Shown here one piece after another: positions 1-6,767 of a DNA stretch of 20,963 nt (positions are counted from its first letter, which is position 1; each line of letters starts with the position of its first letter). The position numbers and the translations under genes are program-made. The notes under the pieces are model-generated. The model did no database searches. It had not been told where the DNA came from and saw only the letters and a program-made list of their open reading frames with translations. Source of the stretch: a virus; IMG/VR virus record IMGVR_UViG_3300048592_000367, positions 1 to 20,963 of that record. One strand, written 5' to 3'.

Positions 1-2
1 AG

Positions 3-911
3 AAGAACCTGAAGTGGGAAACGCTGATCAAGTTCGGCGGCAACCGCAAGCCGGCCAAGCCGCTGCGTGGTGAGATCGCCGAGAAGATCGAGCACAAGCA
101 GAGCGTCCCTGTGGGGCAGAACGTCCCTGTGGGGCAGAGCAGCACGCCATTGAATCCGCCTGTGGCAACGCTGGGCGAGCGCATGGCAGCCACCACGCCG
201 GGCGCGCCCTCGCCGCTGAAGCGCATCGAAATCCCTGCCGACCTGCGCAAGGACTGGCTCTACTGGCACGACGAGGCCGCCAAGTATGGCCCGGTGCCGG
301 CGGAGCTGGGCATCTACGACACCGACACAGTGGCCAGCGTGAACGACAAGATCAGCCGGCTCACAAAGCTCGTCGAGGCCGGCGCCGCATCTGCCGTGCA
401 ATCGATGCTGGACGATCTGGCCATGGCGCTGGTGGACGCAAAGCAGGCCGGCGTTGAAGTGCCCACCGAGTTTTACGAAACCGCCGGCGCGCCGGTCGAG
501 CTGCTGGAGATGCGCATCGGCACCGTGCGCAACCTCATCACCGCAAAGCAGGGCGAGCAGGTCATGACGCATCAGCAGCCTCAACAGCAGCTCGCCGGTG
601 TGGCTGCTCAGGACGTGATCAACCGGCTCGTCGACGCCGCTGCGAAGAGCGCGAGCCGCGTGATGAGCAACAGCATGTCGTTCGACACGGTGAGCGCGCT
701 GGAATACATCGCCGGCAGCGAGGCCATGCGCCAGGCGTTTTGCGGCCGCGTGTTCGGCCAGCCGAAGTTCAGCGAGCTGGGCGCTGGCCAGAAGTATGCG
801 CTGTTCAACTGGTTGAAGCCGGCGCGCGTGGGCGGCAAGGCACAGCCCACCAACCCCAAGGCCGCGAGCGAATTCGCCGCGGTGATGAGTGTGCAGGAGG
901 TGCCGGCGTGA
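3..911 (+). CDS. Hypothetical protein, N-terminus cut by left edge
   Basis: The reading frame is open from the window edge. Codons before the first in-frame GTG (111) already read as plausible protein (KNLKWETLIKFGGNRKPAKP), so the true start lies outside and the gene is 5'-partial. About 302 residues are visible. It is soluble, mostly helical and rich in Ala, Gln and Glu, with no signal peptide or membrane segment. Early in the visible part an 18-bp unit is duplicated, giving VPVGQ-N-VPVGQ, followed by a Pro/Thr-rich linker. The last 60 residues (from ALEYIAGSEAMRQAF) look like a compact helical domain. I do not recognise the family. It is followed by a GTG start overlapping its stop (GTGA), so it is the visible head of the maintenance operon. 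A phage DNA-metabolism role is possible but unsupported. Confidence 0.7.
   Translation, partial: KNLKWETLIKFGGNRKPAKPLRGEIAEKIEHKQSVPVGQNVPVGQSSTPLNPPVATLGERMAATTPGAPSPLKRIEIPADLRKDWLYWHDEAAKYGPVPAELGIYDTDTVASVNDKISRLTKLVEAGAASAVQSMLDDLAMALVDAKQAGVEVPTEFYETAGAPVELLEMRIGTVRNLITAKQGEQVMTHQQPQQQLAGVAAQDVINRLVDAAAKSASRVMSNSMSFDTVSALEYIAGSEAMRQAFCGRVFGQPKFSELGAGQKYALFNWLKPARVGGKAQPTNPKAASEFAAVMSVQEVPA
104..138 (+). repeat. Tandem 18-bp duplication inside a coding region
   Basis: The sequence CGTCCCTGTGGGGCAGA occurs at 104-120 and again at 122-138, an 18-bp period that keeps the reading frame and repeats VPVGQ in the protein. It is a simple two-copy in-frame duplication in a probable interdomain linker. 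Confidence 0.9.
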
Positions 912-1177
912 CCGTCCAGCCTGCTCAGTGGAAGGCCATCCCGCGCGGGGAGGCACCGCAGCGCCGGCCGGGCGGCCCGAAGAGCAAATACATCGAGCCG
1001 ATCAATGCCGCGCTGAAGTGCAGCGACCAGGTGATCGAGATCGACTGCGCAGGCAAGCACCCGCGCACCGTTTACGCCGCCGTGAAGACCGCCGCCAAGC
1101 GCATGGGCGCAACCCAGCGCATCAGCGCCTGGATTCTCGCCGGCAAGGTTTACGTGGCACAGAAGGAGACACCGTGA
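908..1177 (+). CDS. Small basic phage protein, unknown function
   Basis: 89 residues from the GTG at 908. This start overlaps the previous stop by GTGA and has AGGAGG at 895-900, seven bases upstream, so it is preferred over longer in-frame options that would lie inside the upstream gene. The N-terminal 30 residues are Pro/Arg/Gly-rich (RRPGGPKSKY) and probably disordered. Residues 40-85 give a compact alpha/beta segment with a basic helix (TVYAAVKTAAKRMGATQRI) and a C-terminal strand (GKVYVAQ), a layout seen in small phage proteins of unknown function and compatible with nucleic-acid binding. Its stop overlaps the next GTG start, so it is translationally coupled on both sides. Confidence 0.72.
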   Translation: MTVQPAQWKAIPRGEAPQRRPGGPKSKYIEPINAALKCSDQVIEIDCAGKHPRTVYAAVKTAAKRMGATQRISAWILAGKVYVAQKETP

Positions 1178-1395
1178 AGTATTGGTATTGCGGCGAGAAA
1201 GACTTTGAGGTGTGTGTGAAAGCATCCAGTGTTCACACGGCTTTCGCTCGCGCTGCCGACGTGTTCTACCACTCGCCGGAGCGTCGCAAGGGGCGCAAGC
1301 GCTTCATCGTGGAAGTGCGAGAGATCACTGAGACGGATTACAACGCCTTTATCGAGAAAGTGAAAACAGCAAGACAGACAGGTGAAGCACAATGA
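1174..1395 (+). CDS. Small hypothetical protein
   Basis: 73 residues starting at GTG 1174, which overlaps the previous stop (GTGA). AAGGAG lies at 1162-1167. The stop overlaps the ATG of the ParB-like gene (ATGA). The sequence begins with a strand-like MKYWYCGEKDFEVCVKA, continues with a helix (VHTAFARAADVFYH), a basic loop (RRKGRKR), a strand (FIVEVREI) and a C-terminal helix. This beta-alpha-beta-alpha pattern suggests a small folded domain. I do not recognise the family. Position inside a tightly coupled run ending in ParB- and ParM-like genes is the only functional clue. Confidence 0.68.
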   Translation: MKYWYCGEKDFEVCVKASSVHTAFARAADVFYHSPERRKGRKRFIVEVREITETDYNAFIEKVKTARQTGEAQ

Positions 1396-2378
1396 CCGAC
1401 CAGCTCATCAAGCTCCGCATCTCACAACTGCGCAGCCATCCGCAGAACATCCGCCGGTATTACAACCAGGGCGGCATCCGCGAACTGGCCGACAGCATTC
1501 TCGCGCACGGCGGGCTGATCCAGCCGATGGTGGTCACGCCGAACCCCGATGAGGCCGGCACCTATCTGGTCATCGTCGGCAACCGCCGGTATCGCGCCGG
1601 CGTGCTGTTGGGCGATGCGTGCCCGCTCATGGATGCGCGCGTCGAGGGCGACATCGCCAAGGTCGACCAGCTGCTGATGATGGTGTCCGAGAACCTCCAG
1701 CGCGAGGATCCGGATCCCATCAGCGAAGCGCTGCACTATCAGCTGCTCATGCGCCAGGAGAAGCTGTCGATCAGCGAGATTGCACACCGCACCGGCGTGT
1801 CTCACCCGCGCGTGAGTGGCACGCTCTTCCTGCTCGAGCTGCCTGTCGAGATCCAGCAGCTCGTCGGCGAGGGCCGGCTGCAGCGCGATGTGCGCGTGGC
1901 GCGTGCCCTGCTTTCGATACCCGACAGGGAAACGCAGATCAAGCTCGCGCAGCGCTTCGCCGACGACGGCGCGACCACTGCCGCAATCCTGAAGGTGTGC
2001 GACAAGGTCGTCGAGAAGATGGGCCGGCGCGCCGATCCGCTGCGCAAGAAGGGCCGGCCGGCGAGCAACCTCAACCCGGCAATCGACGGCCAGCCGATGG
2101 TGCGACATGCGCAGGCGAAGGGTGCAGCAGTGCCCACTGCCGGCGCTGCGTCCTGGAAGCGCGTGCGTGATGCGGCTTCCTCCATGTGCAGCGCATGCGA
2201 TGCATTCACCCTCGAGCTGCGCGCAAAGCAGCCGGAGCCGGCGTGGGAGATGCTGCGCCGCACGGCAGACGAAACCTGCAAAGCCTGCGGGCTGCAGGAA
2301 TACGAGAAGGTGTGCGCGGCCTGCCCAGGCGTGTCGTTCTTGCGCGCGCTCATCAAGACCGAGGCGGTGAAGGCGTGA
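1392..2378 (+). CDS. ParB/Spo0J-like DNA-binding protein with three CxxC motifs
   Basis: 328 residues. Residues 5-105 are the ParB N-terminal domain, with the conserved loop GNRRYRAG at 63-70 (the box that binds CTP in characterised ParB proteins) followed by SENLQRED at 99-106. Residues 124-150 form a KorB/ParB-type helix-turn-helix (SISEIAHRTGVSHPRVSGTL). ParB proteins bind centromere-like sites and load as clamps; phage relatives can instead act as regulators. A linker with KKGRPAS (219-225) resembles an AT-hook core. The C-terminal 70 residues are unusual: paired cysteines at 266/269, 296/299 and 308/311 suggest a metal-binding domain in place of the usual dimerisation domain. Upstream overlap is ATGA and the downstream ATG overlaps the stop. 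No ParA is seen, but a ParM-like actin lies two genes downstream. Family assignment is firm, role inferred. Confidence 0.9.
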   Translation: MTDQLIKLRISQLRSHPQNIRRYYNQGGIRELADSILAHGGLIQPMVVTPNPDEAGTYLVIVGNRRYRAGVLLGDACPLMDARVEGDIAKVDQLLMMVSENLQREDPDPISEALHYQLLMRQEKLSISEIAHRTGVSHPRVSGTLFLLELPVEIQQLVGEGRLQRDVRVARALLSIPDRETQIKLAQRFADDGATTAAILKVCDKVVEKMGRRADPLRKKGRPASNLNPAIDGQPMVRHAQAKGAAVPTAGAASWKRVRDAASSMCSACDAFTLELRAKQPEPAWEMLRRTADETCKACGLQEYEKVCAACPGVSFLRALIKTEAVKA

Positions 2379-3559
2379 TGTCCACAAAGCAATTACATGC
2401 CGTCGACATCGATGTCGCGCTGGCCGAAGGGTATCTAGCGGCTGGCGTCAAGCCGAGCGTGGTCGCAAAGCGTTCGAAGGCCGGCGCGGCGCTCGTCGAG
2501 CGATTGAAGCTGGCCGGGCAGGGCCGCGCGCGGCGCGTGGCCAGCAACGCCAACACGTGGTCGAAGGCCGACGAGGCGTTCCTGCTCGCGCAGTATCGCT
2601 TCATGCCGATCGACGAGCTTGCTCGCGAGCTGGGCCGCTCGGCAGTCGGTGTGCGCATTCACCTCAAGCGCATGCGCGTGCCGATGCCGTCGAAGCACCC
2701 TGAGGAGATCACCGCGCGCGGCATCGAGAAGATGCTCGGCGCCGAGCTGCATGCAATCTGCCACTGGATCGACAGCGGCATCCTGCCAGGCCGCACGATG
2801 CCCGGCGGGCGCGGCATCCGCCTGGTCAATCGCGTCACGTTCATGCGCTGGTGCATCACGCCGGAGAACTGGCTGCGCTTCAAGGTCGAGCGCGTGCGGG
2901 ACCTGAAGCTGAAGCGGCTGATCCAGCTGCGCATGCAGCGCTGGGGAGACGAGTGGTGGGACACAAAGCAGGTCGCCCGATACCACAACGCGCTGCATGA
3001 CACGGTGAACGGGCGCATCCAGACCGGCTCCCTCAAGCCTGTGAAGGTTGAGAACTACAGCGGCCGGCATCACACGCCGGGCTGGACGCGCAATTACTTT
3101 TTGAAGAGCGAAGCCATCCACTTTGTCTTCACATCCGGAAAGGGCTCCTCTCGATGCACCGAGATCAAGCCCGCCGCGAAGCTCGAGCGCCTTATCGTCG
3201 AGGCCGCCGGCGCCGGCGTGCCGCAGGTGTGCCTGGCGAAGATGATCGGCTGGACCGTGAAGCAGCTGGCCTATTGGCTGCGATCGCGCAAGGGCAGTGT
3301 GAAAGACCTGCCATTCGTTGATTGGCGAACCATGCGCGGCATCCCGTTCGTGCGTCGTGCCGTGCATCGCTTCATTGCGGGCAAGCCGCTGAGATACGAC
3401 CAGGCGCTCGTGATTCGCGGCGTGATGCAAGCCTGGTGCCGGCGCCATCACATCGACATCGTAAAGGGCAACGCTGGCAAGTTCACCGATGACACGCTGC
3501 GCAGGCTGTGGCACGCGATGCAAGCTGCCGGCGCGGATCCGTTCGAAGTGTCCAGTTGA
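2378..3559 (+). CDS. Multi-helix-turn-helix DNA-binding protein
   Basis: 393 residues from ATG 2378, overlapping the ParB-like stop (TGATG); GTG 2375 is also in frame. Several DNA-binding-like segments can be seen. Residues 61-100 resemble a Myb/SANT or GcrA-type helix bundle (WSKADEAFLL, then LARELGRSAVGVRIHL). Residues 113-158 resemble an excisionase/MerR-like HTH with a basic wing (ICHWIDSGILPGR, then PGGRGIRLV). Residues 193-222 (WWDTKQVARYHNALHDTV) and 267-305 (LAKMIGWTVKQLAYWLR) look like two more HTHs. The protein is strongly basic with no membrane segment. It sits between ParB-like and ParM-like genes, so it could organise a centromere, regulate the operon, or act in replication. No family name is assigned; the repeated HTH reading comes from sequence pattern only. 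Confidence 0.75.
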   Translation: MSTKQLHAVDIDVALAEGYLAAGVKPSVVAKRSKAGAALVERLKLAGQGRARRVASNANTWSKADEAFLLAQYRFMPIDELARELGRSAVGVRIHLKRMRVPMPSKHPEEITARGIEKMLGAELHAICHWIDSGILPGRTMPGGRGIRLVNRVTFMRWCITPENWLRFKVERVRDLKLKRLIQLRMQRWGDEWWDTKQVARYHNALHDTVNGRIQTGSLKPVKVENYSGRHHTPGWTRNYFLKSEAIHFVFTSGKGSSRCTEIKPAAKLERLIVEAAGAGVPQVCLAKMIGWTVKQLAYWLRSRKGSVKDLPFVDWRTMRGIPFVRRAVHRFIAGKPLRYDQALVIRGVMQAWCRRHHIDIVKGNAGKFTDDTLRRLWHAMQAAGADPFEVSS

Positions 3560-3565
3560 TTTGTC

Positions 3566-3593
3566 TGTTTGATTTTGTATTTGCACTCAAACA
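3566..3593 (+). promoter_or_regulatory. Inverted repeat upstream of the actin-like gene
   Basis: TGTTTGA at 3566-3572 and TCAAACA at 3587-3593 form a perfect 7-bp inverted repeat with a 14-nt centre. It sits in the 51-bp AT-rich gap before the ParM-like start, the first gap in an otherwise overlapping gene run. It could be an operator or part of a centromere for the adjacent RHH-like protein. A convincing -35/-10 pair was not found. Confidence 0.4.
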
Positions 3594-3610
3594 AAGAAGG
3601 AGATGACAGC

Positions 3611-4591
3611 ATGAACAACGTAATCGGTCTGGATCTCGGCATGGGCGCCACGAAGCTGTGGAGCGCCGCCGGCGGCAAAACGATTTTGTCGCAGGTCGCC
3701 ATGCCGACCCGCGAAGACATCGACCTGAAGGCGCTCGGCATGAGCGCGAAGCGCAAGCCGACGGTGATCCTGAACGGCATGGGCCGGCTGCTGGTGGGTG
3801 AGGGCGCGCACGACGCCGGCACGCCGATCGAGCGCCTCGACTATGAGCGCCTCACCGGAAGCCCGGAAATGAAAGCGCTGGTGTATGCCGCGCTGGCCAC
3901 CCAGGACACGAGTGAAGACAACCCCATCGCGCTCATGGTCGGCCTGCCGCTCGGCCTGGCCGCCGGCGACGAGTCGAAGCGCCGCATCGATGCCGTGAAG
4001 GCCTGGCTCACCGGCGCGCACGTGTGGAAGGCTGACAAGCGCGAGCACGTGGCCGTCGTCGAGCGCGTCGGCTGCGTGTCGCAGGCGCACGCCGCATACC
4101 TCGACTGGCTCCTGAACGACGACGGCAAGCCGATGGGCCGGCCGGTGAAGGGTCGCGAGATCGCGGTGATCAGCGTCGGCTTCAACACCATCGAGATGGT
4201 GGTGCTTCGAGACAACCAGGCCGTGAGCCGCTTCGTCGCCGGCGAGAAGCTGGGCGTGCGGCGCTTCCTGGAGCTAGTGAACGAAGGCCGGCGCGGACTC
4301 TTCTCACTCGGCGAGCTCGACATCCGCCTGCGCAGCGGTGGGCTGAACGAGCCAGCGGCGCAAGGGAAGTGGGCCGCCCAGGTGCATGGCCACATCGAGC
4401 GCACCTGGTCGGATGCCGCAGGCCGCTTCGATCACGTCATCGCCGTCGGCGGCGGCTCGCTGCTGCTGCGCGACGCGCTGGTGGATCTGTTCGGCAATCG
4501 GTTGATCGAGAGCGACGAGCCGGTGCTCAGTGTCGCGCGCGGCCTCTACAAGTTCGGCCTGATGCAGGCGGCAAAGGAGGCGGCGAAGTAA
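3611..4591 (+). CDS. ParM/StbA-type actin-like segregation ATPase
   Basis: 326 residues from ATG 3611, chosen because AAGGAG (3597-3602) lies eight bases upstream and the protein then begins directly with the actin phosphate-1 loop; a longer start at 3569 adds an untypical leader. Actin-fold marks: phosphate-1 GLDLGMGATK (5-14), a nucleotide-fold strand IALMVGLPLG (106-115), phosphate-2-like VISVGFNTIE (186-195), adenosine-site VGGGSLLL (279-286) and a C-terminal SVARGLYKFG (307-316) typical of plasmid and phage ParM relatives. These proteins polymerise with ATP and push or position DNA bound by a small adaptor. The following 72-residue RHH-like gene overlaps its stop by one base and is the obvious partner. 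Phosphate-2 has Gly-Phe-Asn rather than the usual Asp-x-Gly, so ATPase strength is uncertain. Confidence 0.88.
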   Translation: MNNVIGLDLGMGATKLWSAAGGKTILSQVAMPTREDIDLKALGMSAKRKPTVILNGMGRLLVGEGAHDAGTPIERLDYERLTGSPEMKALVYAALATQDTSEDNPIALMVGLPLGLAAGDESKRRIDAVKAWLTGAHVWKADKREHVAVVERVGCVSQAHAAYLDWLLNDDGKPMGRPVKGREIAVISVGFNTIEMVVLRDNQAVSRFVAGEKLGVRRFLELVNEGRRGLFSLGELDIRLRSGGLNEPAAQGKWAAQVHGHIERTWSDAAGRFDHVIAVGGGSLLLRDALVDLFGNRLIESDEPVLSVARGLYKFGLMQAAKEAAK

Positions 4592-4809
4592 TGGGACGCA
4601 AGCCGGCGGCGGTGCGGATGGTGAAGCGCACGATCAAGCTGTCGCTGCACCCAACGCAGCATCAGCGCCTGATCGAGATGATCGACGCTGCGCCGCACAA
4701 GGGCCGGCTGGTGATCGATGCGCTCGAAGGCCGGCGGCAGATCGAGGCGCCGGCGGTGATCGATGAAGGTGACGAACTGCGCGAGCAGCTGGAAGGTTTC
4801 TTGATGTAG
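4591..4809 (+). CDS. Small RHH-like protein, candidate ParR adaptor
   Basis: 72 residues. ATG 4591 overlaps the last base of the ParM-like stop (TAATG) and AAAGGAGG lies at 4573-4580. Residues 12-19 (KRTIKLSL) look like the DNA-reading strand of a ribbon-helix-helix protein, followed by two helices (PTQHQRLIEMIDAA and KGRLVIDALEG). The C-terminal tail is acidic (DEGDELREQLEGFLM). In ParM systems the downstream gene encodes ParR, an RHH protein that binds the centromere and the filament end, with an acidic C-terminal tail contacting the filament. Order, size, basic RHH and acidic tail fit that role. The homology itself is inferred from pattern. Confidence 0.72.
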   Translation: MGRKPAAVRMVKRTIKLSLHPTQHQRLIEMIDAAPHKGRLVIDALEGRRQIEAPAVIDEGDELREQLEGFLM

Positions 4810-4846
4810 GTAACTCGCAATGCGCCAAAACAGCGTTGCGGGTTAC
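4810..4846 (+). promoter_or_regulatory. 14-bp hairpin after the ParM/ParR-like pair
   Basis: Bases 4810-4823 pair with 4833-4846 over 14 positions, twelve Watson-Crick pairs and two G-T wobbles, around a 9-nt loop. It begins one base after the stop codon of the RHH-like gene and ends 22 bases before the next start. No T-run follows, so it is not a standard intrinsic terminator. It may be an RNA processing or stability hairpin that separates expression of the segregation genes from what follows, or a DNA site. Confidence 0.55.
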
Positions 4847-4868
4847 TGAGAAAGAGTGAGGAGGAATG

Positions 4869-5693
4869 ATGTCAAACGAAGCGAAGCGACTGACCGCTGA
4901 TCAATGGGCTGCCGTTGCAACCCCAACAGCCATGGAAGGGTGGGCGCTGCAGATGGTCAACTCCGACGGCCTGGTGCGTTACGCCAAGAAGGTTGGCGCC
5001 TGCAACCTGCGCGTGCAGGAGATGTGGGATCCGTCCCAATACAAATGGCAAGCTGCGACTGATGCCGGCTTCCTTGCGGAAGGGATTGCCGGCGGGCTCG
5101 ACCTTGCCATGCAGGCTGCCGAGCACGCGTGGCAGAAGCACAACACGCCGGTGCAAGAGACATACACCACGAAGCGGATCGGACCGAACACCATCCGGCA
5201 GTATCAACCTGACCGGCCGACGATCACCGTGCCGCAGTTGCCCACAGACCTGGACCTGCAACGGCTGAATGCCTGCCAGTTACCCGCCGGCCTGCAGATG
5301 GAATTCAGGCTGTGCATTCCTACAACGCCGGAGAGCTTCTACATCACGAAGAATGTCAAGAGCGCGACTTCATATTGGGCGCTGTATGCCTTGCACGTCG
5401 ACCCGCTGTATGGCGATCGCGGTTCGCTGGAGATGCCGAAGGATGCGCGCAAGCACCTGGGCAAGAGTCCCTGGGCGACCATGATGATGGTTGCTCACGA
5501 AGTGCCGGCGTGGTGCCATTCCACCTATCCCGATCCGGCGAGCCTGCACTTCTCGCACCTGGTCAGCGACTCGACCGCGCTCATCTCGTTCTCCCGGCCG
5601 TCGGTGGTTGAAATGATCGACCCGATCCTCTACGGGGTGGTGGTGTCGGGCAAGTGGTGGGGCTTCGTGCCTTTGGCGGAATGGACCCTGTAG
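4869..5693 (+). CDS. Hypothetical protein, about 274 residues
   Basis: AGGAGG at 4859-4864 favours ATG 4869 (4-nt spacer) over ATG 4866. The protein is soluble with no signal peptide. The N-terminal half is helical (TADQWAAVATPTAMEGWALQMV; EGIAGGLDLAMQAAEHAWQKH), then a Pro-rich linker (TITVPQLPTDLDL), then a mixed alpha/beta C-terminal half with many aromatic residues (SATSYWALYALHVDPLYGDRG; HSTYPDPASLHFSHL; GKWWGFVPLAEWTL). I do not recognise a family or a catalytic motif. It opens the second gene block after a hairpin, and the following small membrane-protein gene overlaps its end, suggesting co-translation with the membrane module. Confidence 0.72.
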   Translation: MSNEAKRLTADQWAAVATPTAMEGWALQMVNSDGLVRYAKKVGACNLRVQEMWDPSQYKWQAATDAGFLAEGIAGGLDLAMQAAEHAWQKHNTPVQETYTTKRIGPNTIRQYQPDRPTITVPQLPTDLDLQRLNACQLPAGLQMEFRLCIPTTPESFYITKNVKSATSYWALYALHVDPLYGDRGSLEMPKDARKHLGKSPWATMMMVAHEVPAWCHSTYPDPASLHFSHLVSDSTALISFSRPSVVEMIDPILYGVVVSGKWWGFVPLAEWTL

Positions 5694-5863
5694 CCCGCAT
5701 CGTTGTCATCGGCGTGCTGTCGTTCATCGTGTTTGCGTTTTGCGTCACGGTGTTCCTCGGTGTGTCGCTCTGGCAGATGAATCGTCAAGCAGATCGGGAG
5801 ACCGGCCACCGCGCCGAGCGAGAGCGATCACGCGAGTTCTATCGCCGGCGGCGTGGCTGGTAG
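5681..5863 (+). CDS. 60-residue single-span membrane protein
   Basis: ATG 5681 lies inside the end of the preceding gene, with GGCGGA directly before it; GTG 5654 is a longer alternative. Residues 6-31 form one strongly hydrophobic helix (ARIVVIGVLSFIVFAFCVTV). The C-terminal 27 residues are highly charged and basic (REFYRRRRGW at the end), so by the positive-inside rule the tail is probably cytoplasmic. No family is recognised. Small one-span proteins with basic tails occur among holins and conjugation accessory proteins; neither is supported beyond topology. It is the first of four consecutive membrane-protein genes. Confidence 0.6.
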   Translation: MDPVARIVVIGVLSFIVFAFCVTVFLGVSLWQMNRQADRETGHRAERERSREFYRRRRGW

Positions 5864-5890
5864 CAAGCGTTTCTTTGACGGGAGGTAAGC

Positions 5891-6304
5891 GTGAAGAACA
5901 ACAAACAGATGCCGAACGAGCCCATGCTGGAAGGCAAGCCGGCCAGTGCGTGGGGCTGGTTTCTCGCCGGCTTCGCCTGGTTGGTGCTGGTTGCCATTGT
6001 CGTGGTGCCGGCGGCGTTCAGGAGCGACTCGCAGATCGACAGGATCATCGCCGCACTCGATGCGGCCGGTGTTGACAGGGCGACGGCAGTGCTTGTCATG
6101 TGGGTGCTTGCGCTCGCGCCGTTCATGGTCGCGCTGGATCGCGCGGTGAACATCAAGCACCAATATCGCAAAGAACGCGGCCTGATCACTCAGGAGGAGC
6201 AAGCGAACCACGACAAGGGCAATTTCTACAAGGTGCTGCTGATCGTGGTGATGCCTCTTTCGATCATTGCCATGATCTATTTGCAAAGCGTCGGCAACAA
6301 ATAA
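5891..6304 (+). CDS. Three-span membrane protein, unknown
   Basis: 137 residues from GTG 5891, with GGGAGG at 5880-5885 five bases upstream. Three hydrophobic helices are visible at about residues 20-42, 63-83 and 112-133. A charged segment (KHQYRKERGLITQEEQ) lies between the second and third, which by the positive-inside rule is cytoplasmic. There is no signal peptide and no cysteine. I do not recognise the family. It sits 27 bases after the one-span protein and 10 bases before the secreted Thr/Pro protein, so all are likely made together. Holin-like and secretion-accessory roles are both possible and unproven. Confidence 0.7.
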   Translation: MKNNKQMPNEPMLEGKPASAWGWFLAGFAWLVLVAIVVVPAAFRSDSQIDRIIAALDAAGVDRATAVLVMWVLALAPFMVALDRAVNIKHQYRKERGLITQEEQANHDKGNFYKVLLIVVMPLSIIAMIYLQSVGNK

Positions 6305-6314
6305 GGCACTCATC

Positions 6315-6767
6315 ATGAGGTGGATCGTGGCAGCATTCATTTCGTTTCTGGTCGTGGCCGCGCCGGCTCGTGCTCAATGCACTGTGCCCGGCTGCGAGGA
6401 AGCCACGGCCGTGGTGAGTGCTGCCCGCGCCACGGCTCGCGCGGTCCTCACACGTGAAGCGCCGCCCACGCCTACGCCGTTGCCCACATCAACACCCTGG
6501 CCGACGCCAACACCAACGGACACACCGACGCCTACGAGCATGCCGACGGCGACCGAGACGCCGGCGCCGACAGCGACCGAGACAGCAACGCCAACCGCAA
6601 CCGTTCAACCCGTGCCAACCGTGATCGCGCAGGGTGATGGGAACGCAGGCGCAGACAACGGCACAGACAACAGATTGACGAACATCGTGCTCGTCATCAT
6701 CGCAGCATCGCTCATCTTCGTGAGCCTGAGCACATTGCTGCGGAGGATACCGACATGGCGGAAGTGA
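6315..6767 (+). CDS. Exported Thr/Pro-rich spacer protein with C-terminal membrane anchor
   Basis: 150 residues. Residues 1-20 are a clear signal peptide (MRWIVAAFISFLVVAAPARA) with an Ala-x-Ala signal peptidase I site before Gln21. A small region with two cysteines (C22 and C27) follows, perhaps disulfide-linked. Residues 50-102 are a Thr/Pro-rich spacer (PTPTPLPTSTPWPTPTPT and similar). Residues 121-142 are a membrane anchor followed by a short basic tail (RRIPTWRK). The mature protein should therefore be outside the cell, held by its C-terminus. Such Thr/Pro spacers are common in surface proteins of Chloroflexota, the main host clue in this window. The last 13 bases overlap the next gene. 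Function unknown; a surface display, exclusion or tether role is speculation. Confidence 0.78.
   Translation: MRWIVAAFISFLVVAAPARAQCTVPGCEEATAVVSAARATARAVLTREAPPTPTPLPTSTPWPTPTPTDTPTPTSMPTATETPAPTATETATPTATVQPVPTVIAQGDGNAGADNGTDNRLTNIVLVIIAASLIFVSLSTLLRRIPTWRK

Noticed and set aside
1422-2387. Long minus-strand frame opposite the ParB-like gene
   Set aside because: Shadow of the GC-rich coding strand; the plus frame has clear ParB motifs.
3561-3586. Sigma-70 promoter before the actin-like gene
   Set aside because: TTGTCT is present but no -10 lies at a usual 16-18 nt spacing.
2435-3586. 383-residue minus-strand frame opposite the multi-HTH gene
   Set aside because: His/Arg/Ala-rich low-quality translation typical of a shadow; the plus frame is coupled to its neighbours and has HTH patterns.
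6315-6380. Lipoprotein signal (Cys22 near the cleavage site)
   Set aside because: The residues before Cys22 (ARAQ) do not fit a lipobox; an Ala-x-Ala signal peptidase I site fits better.
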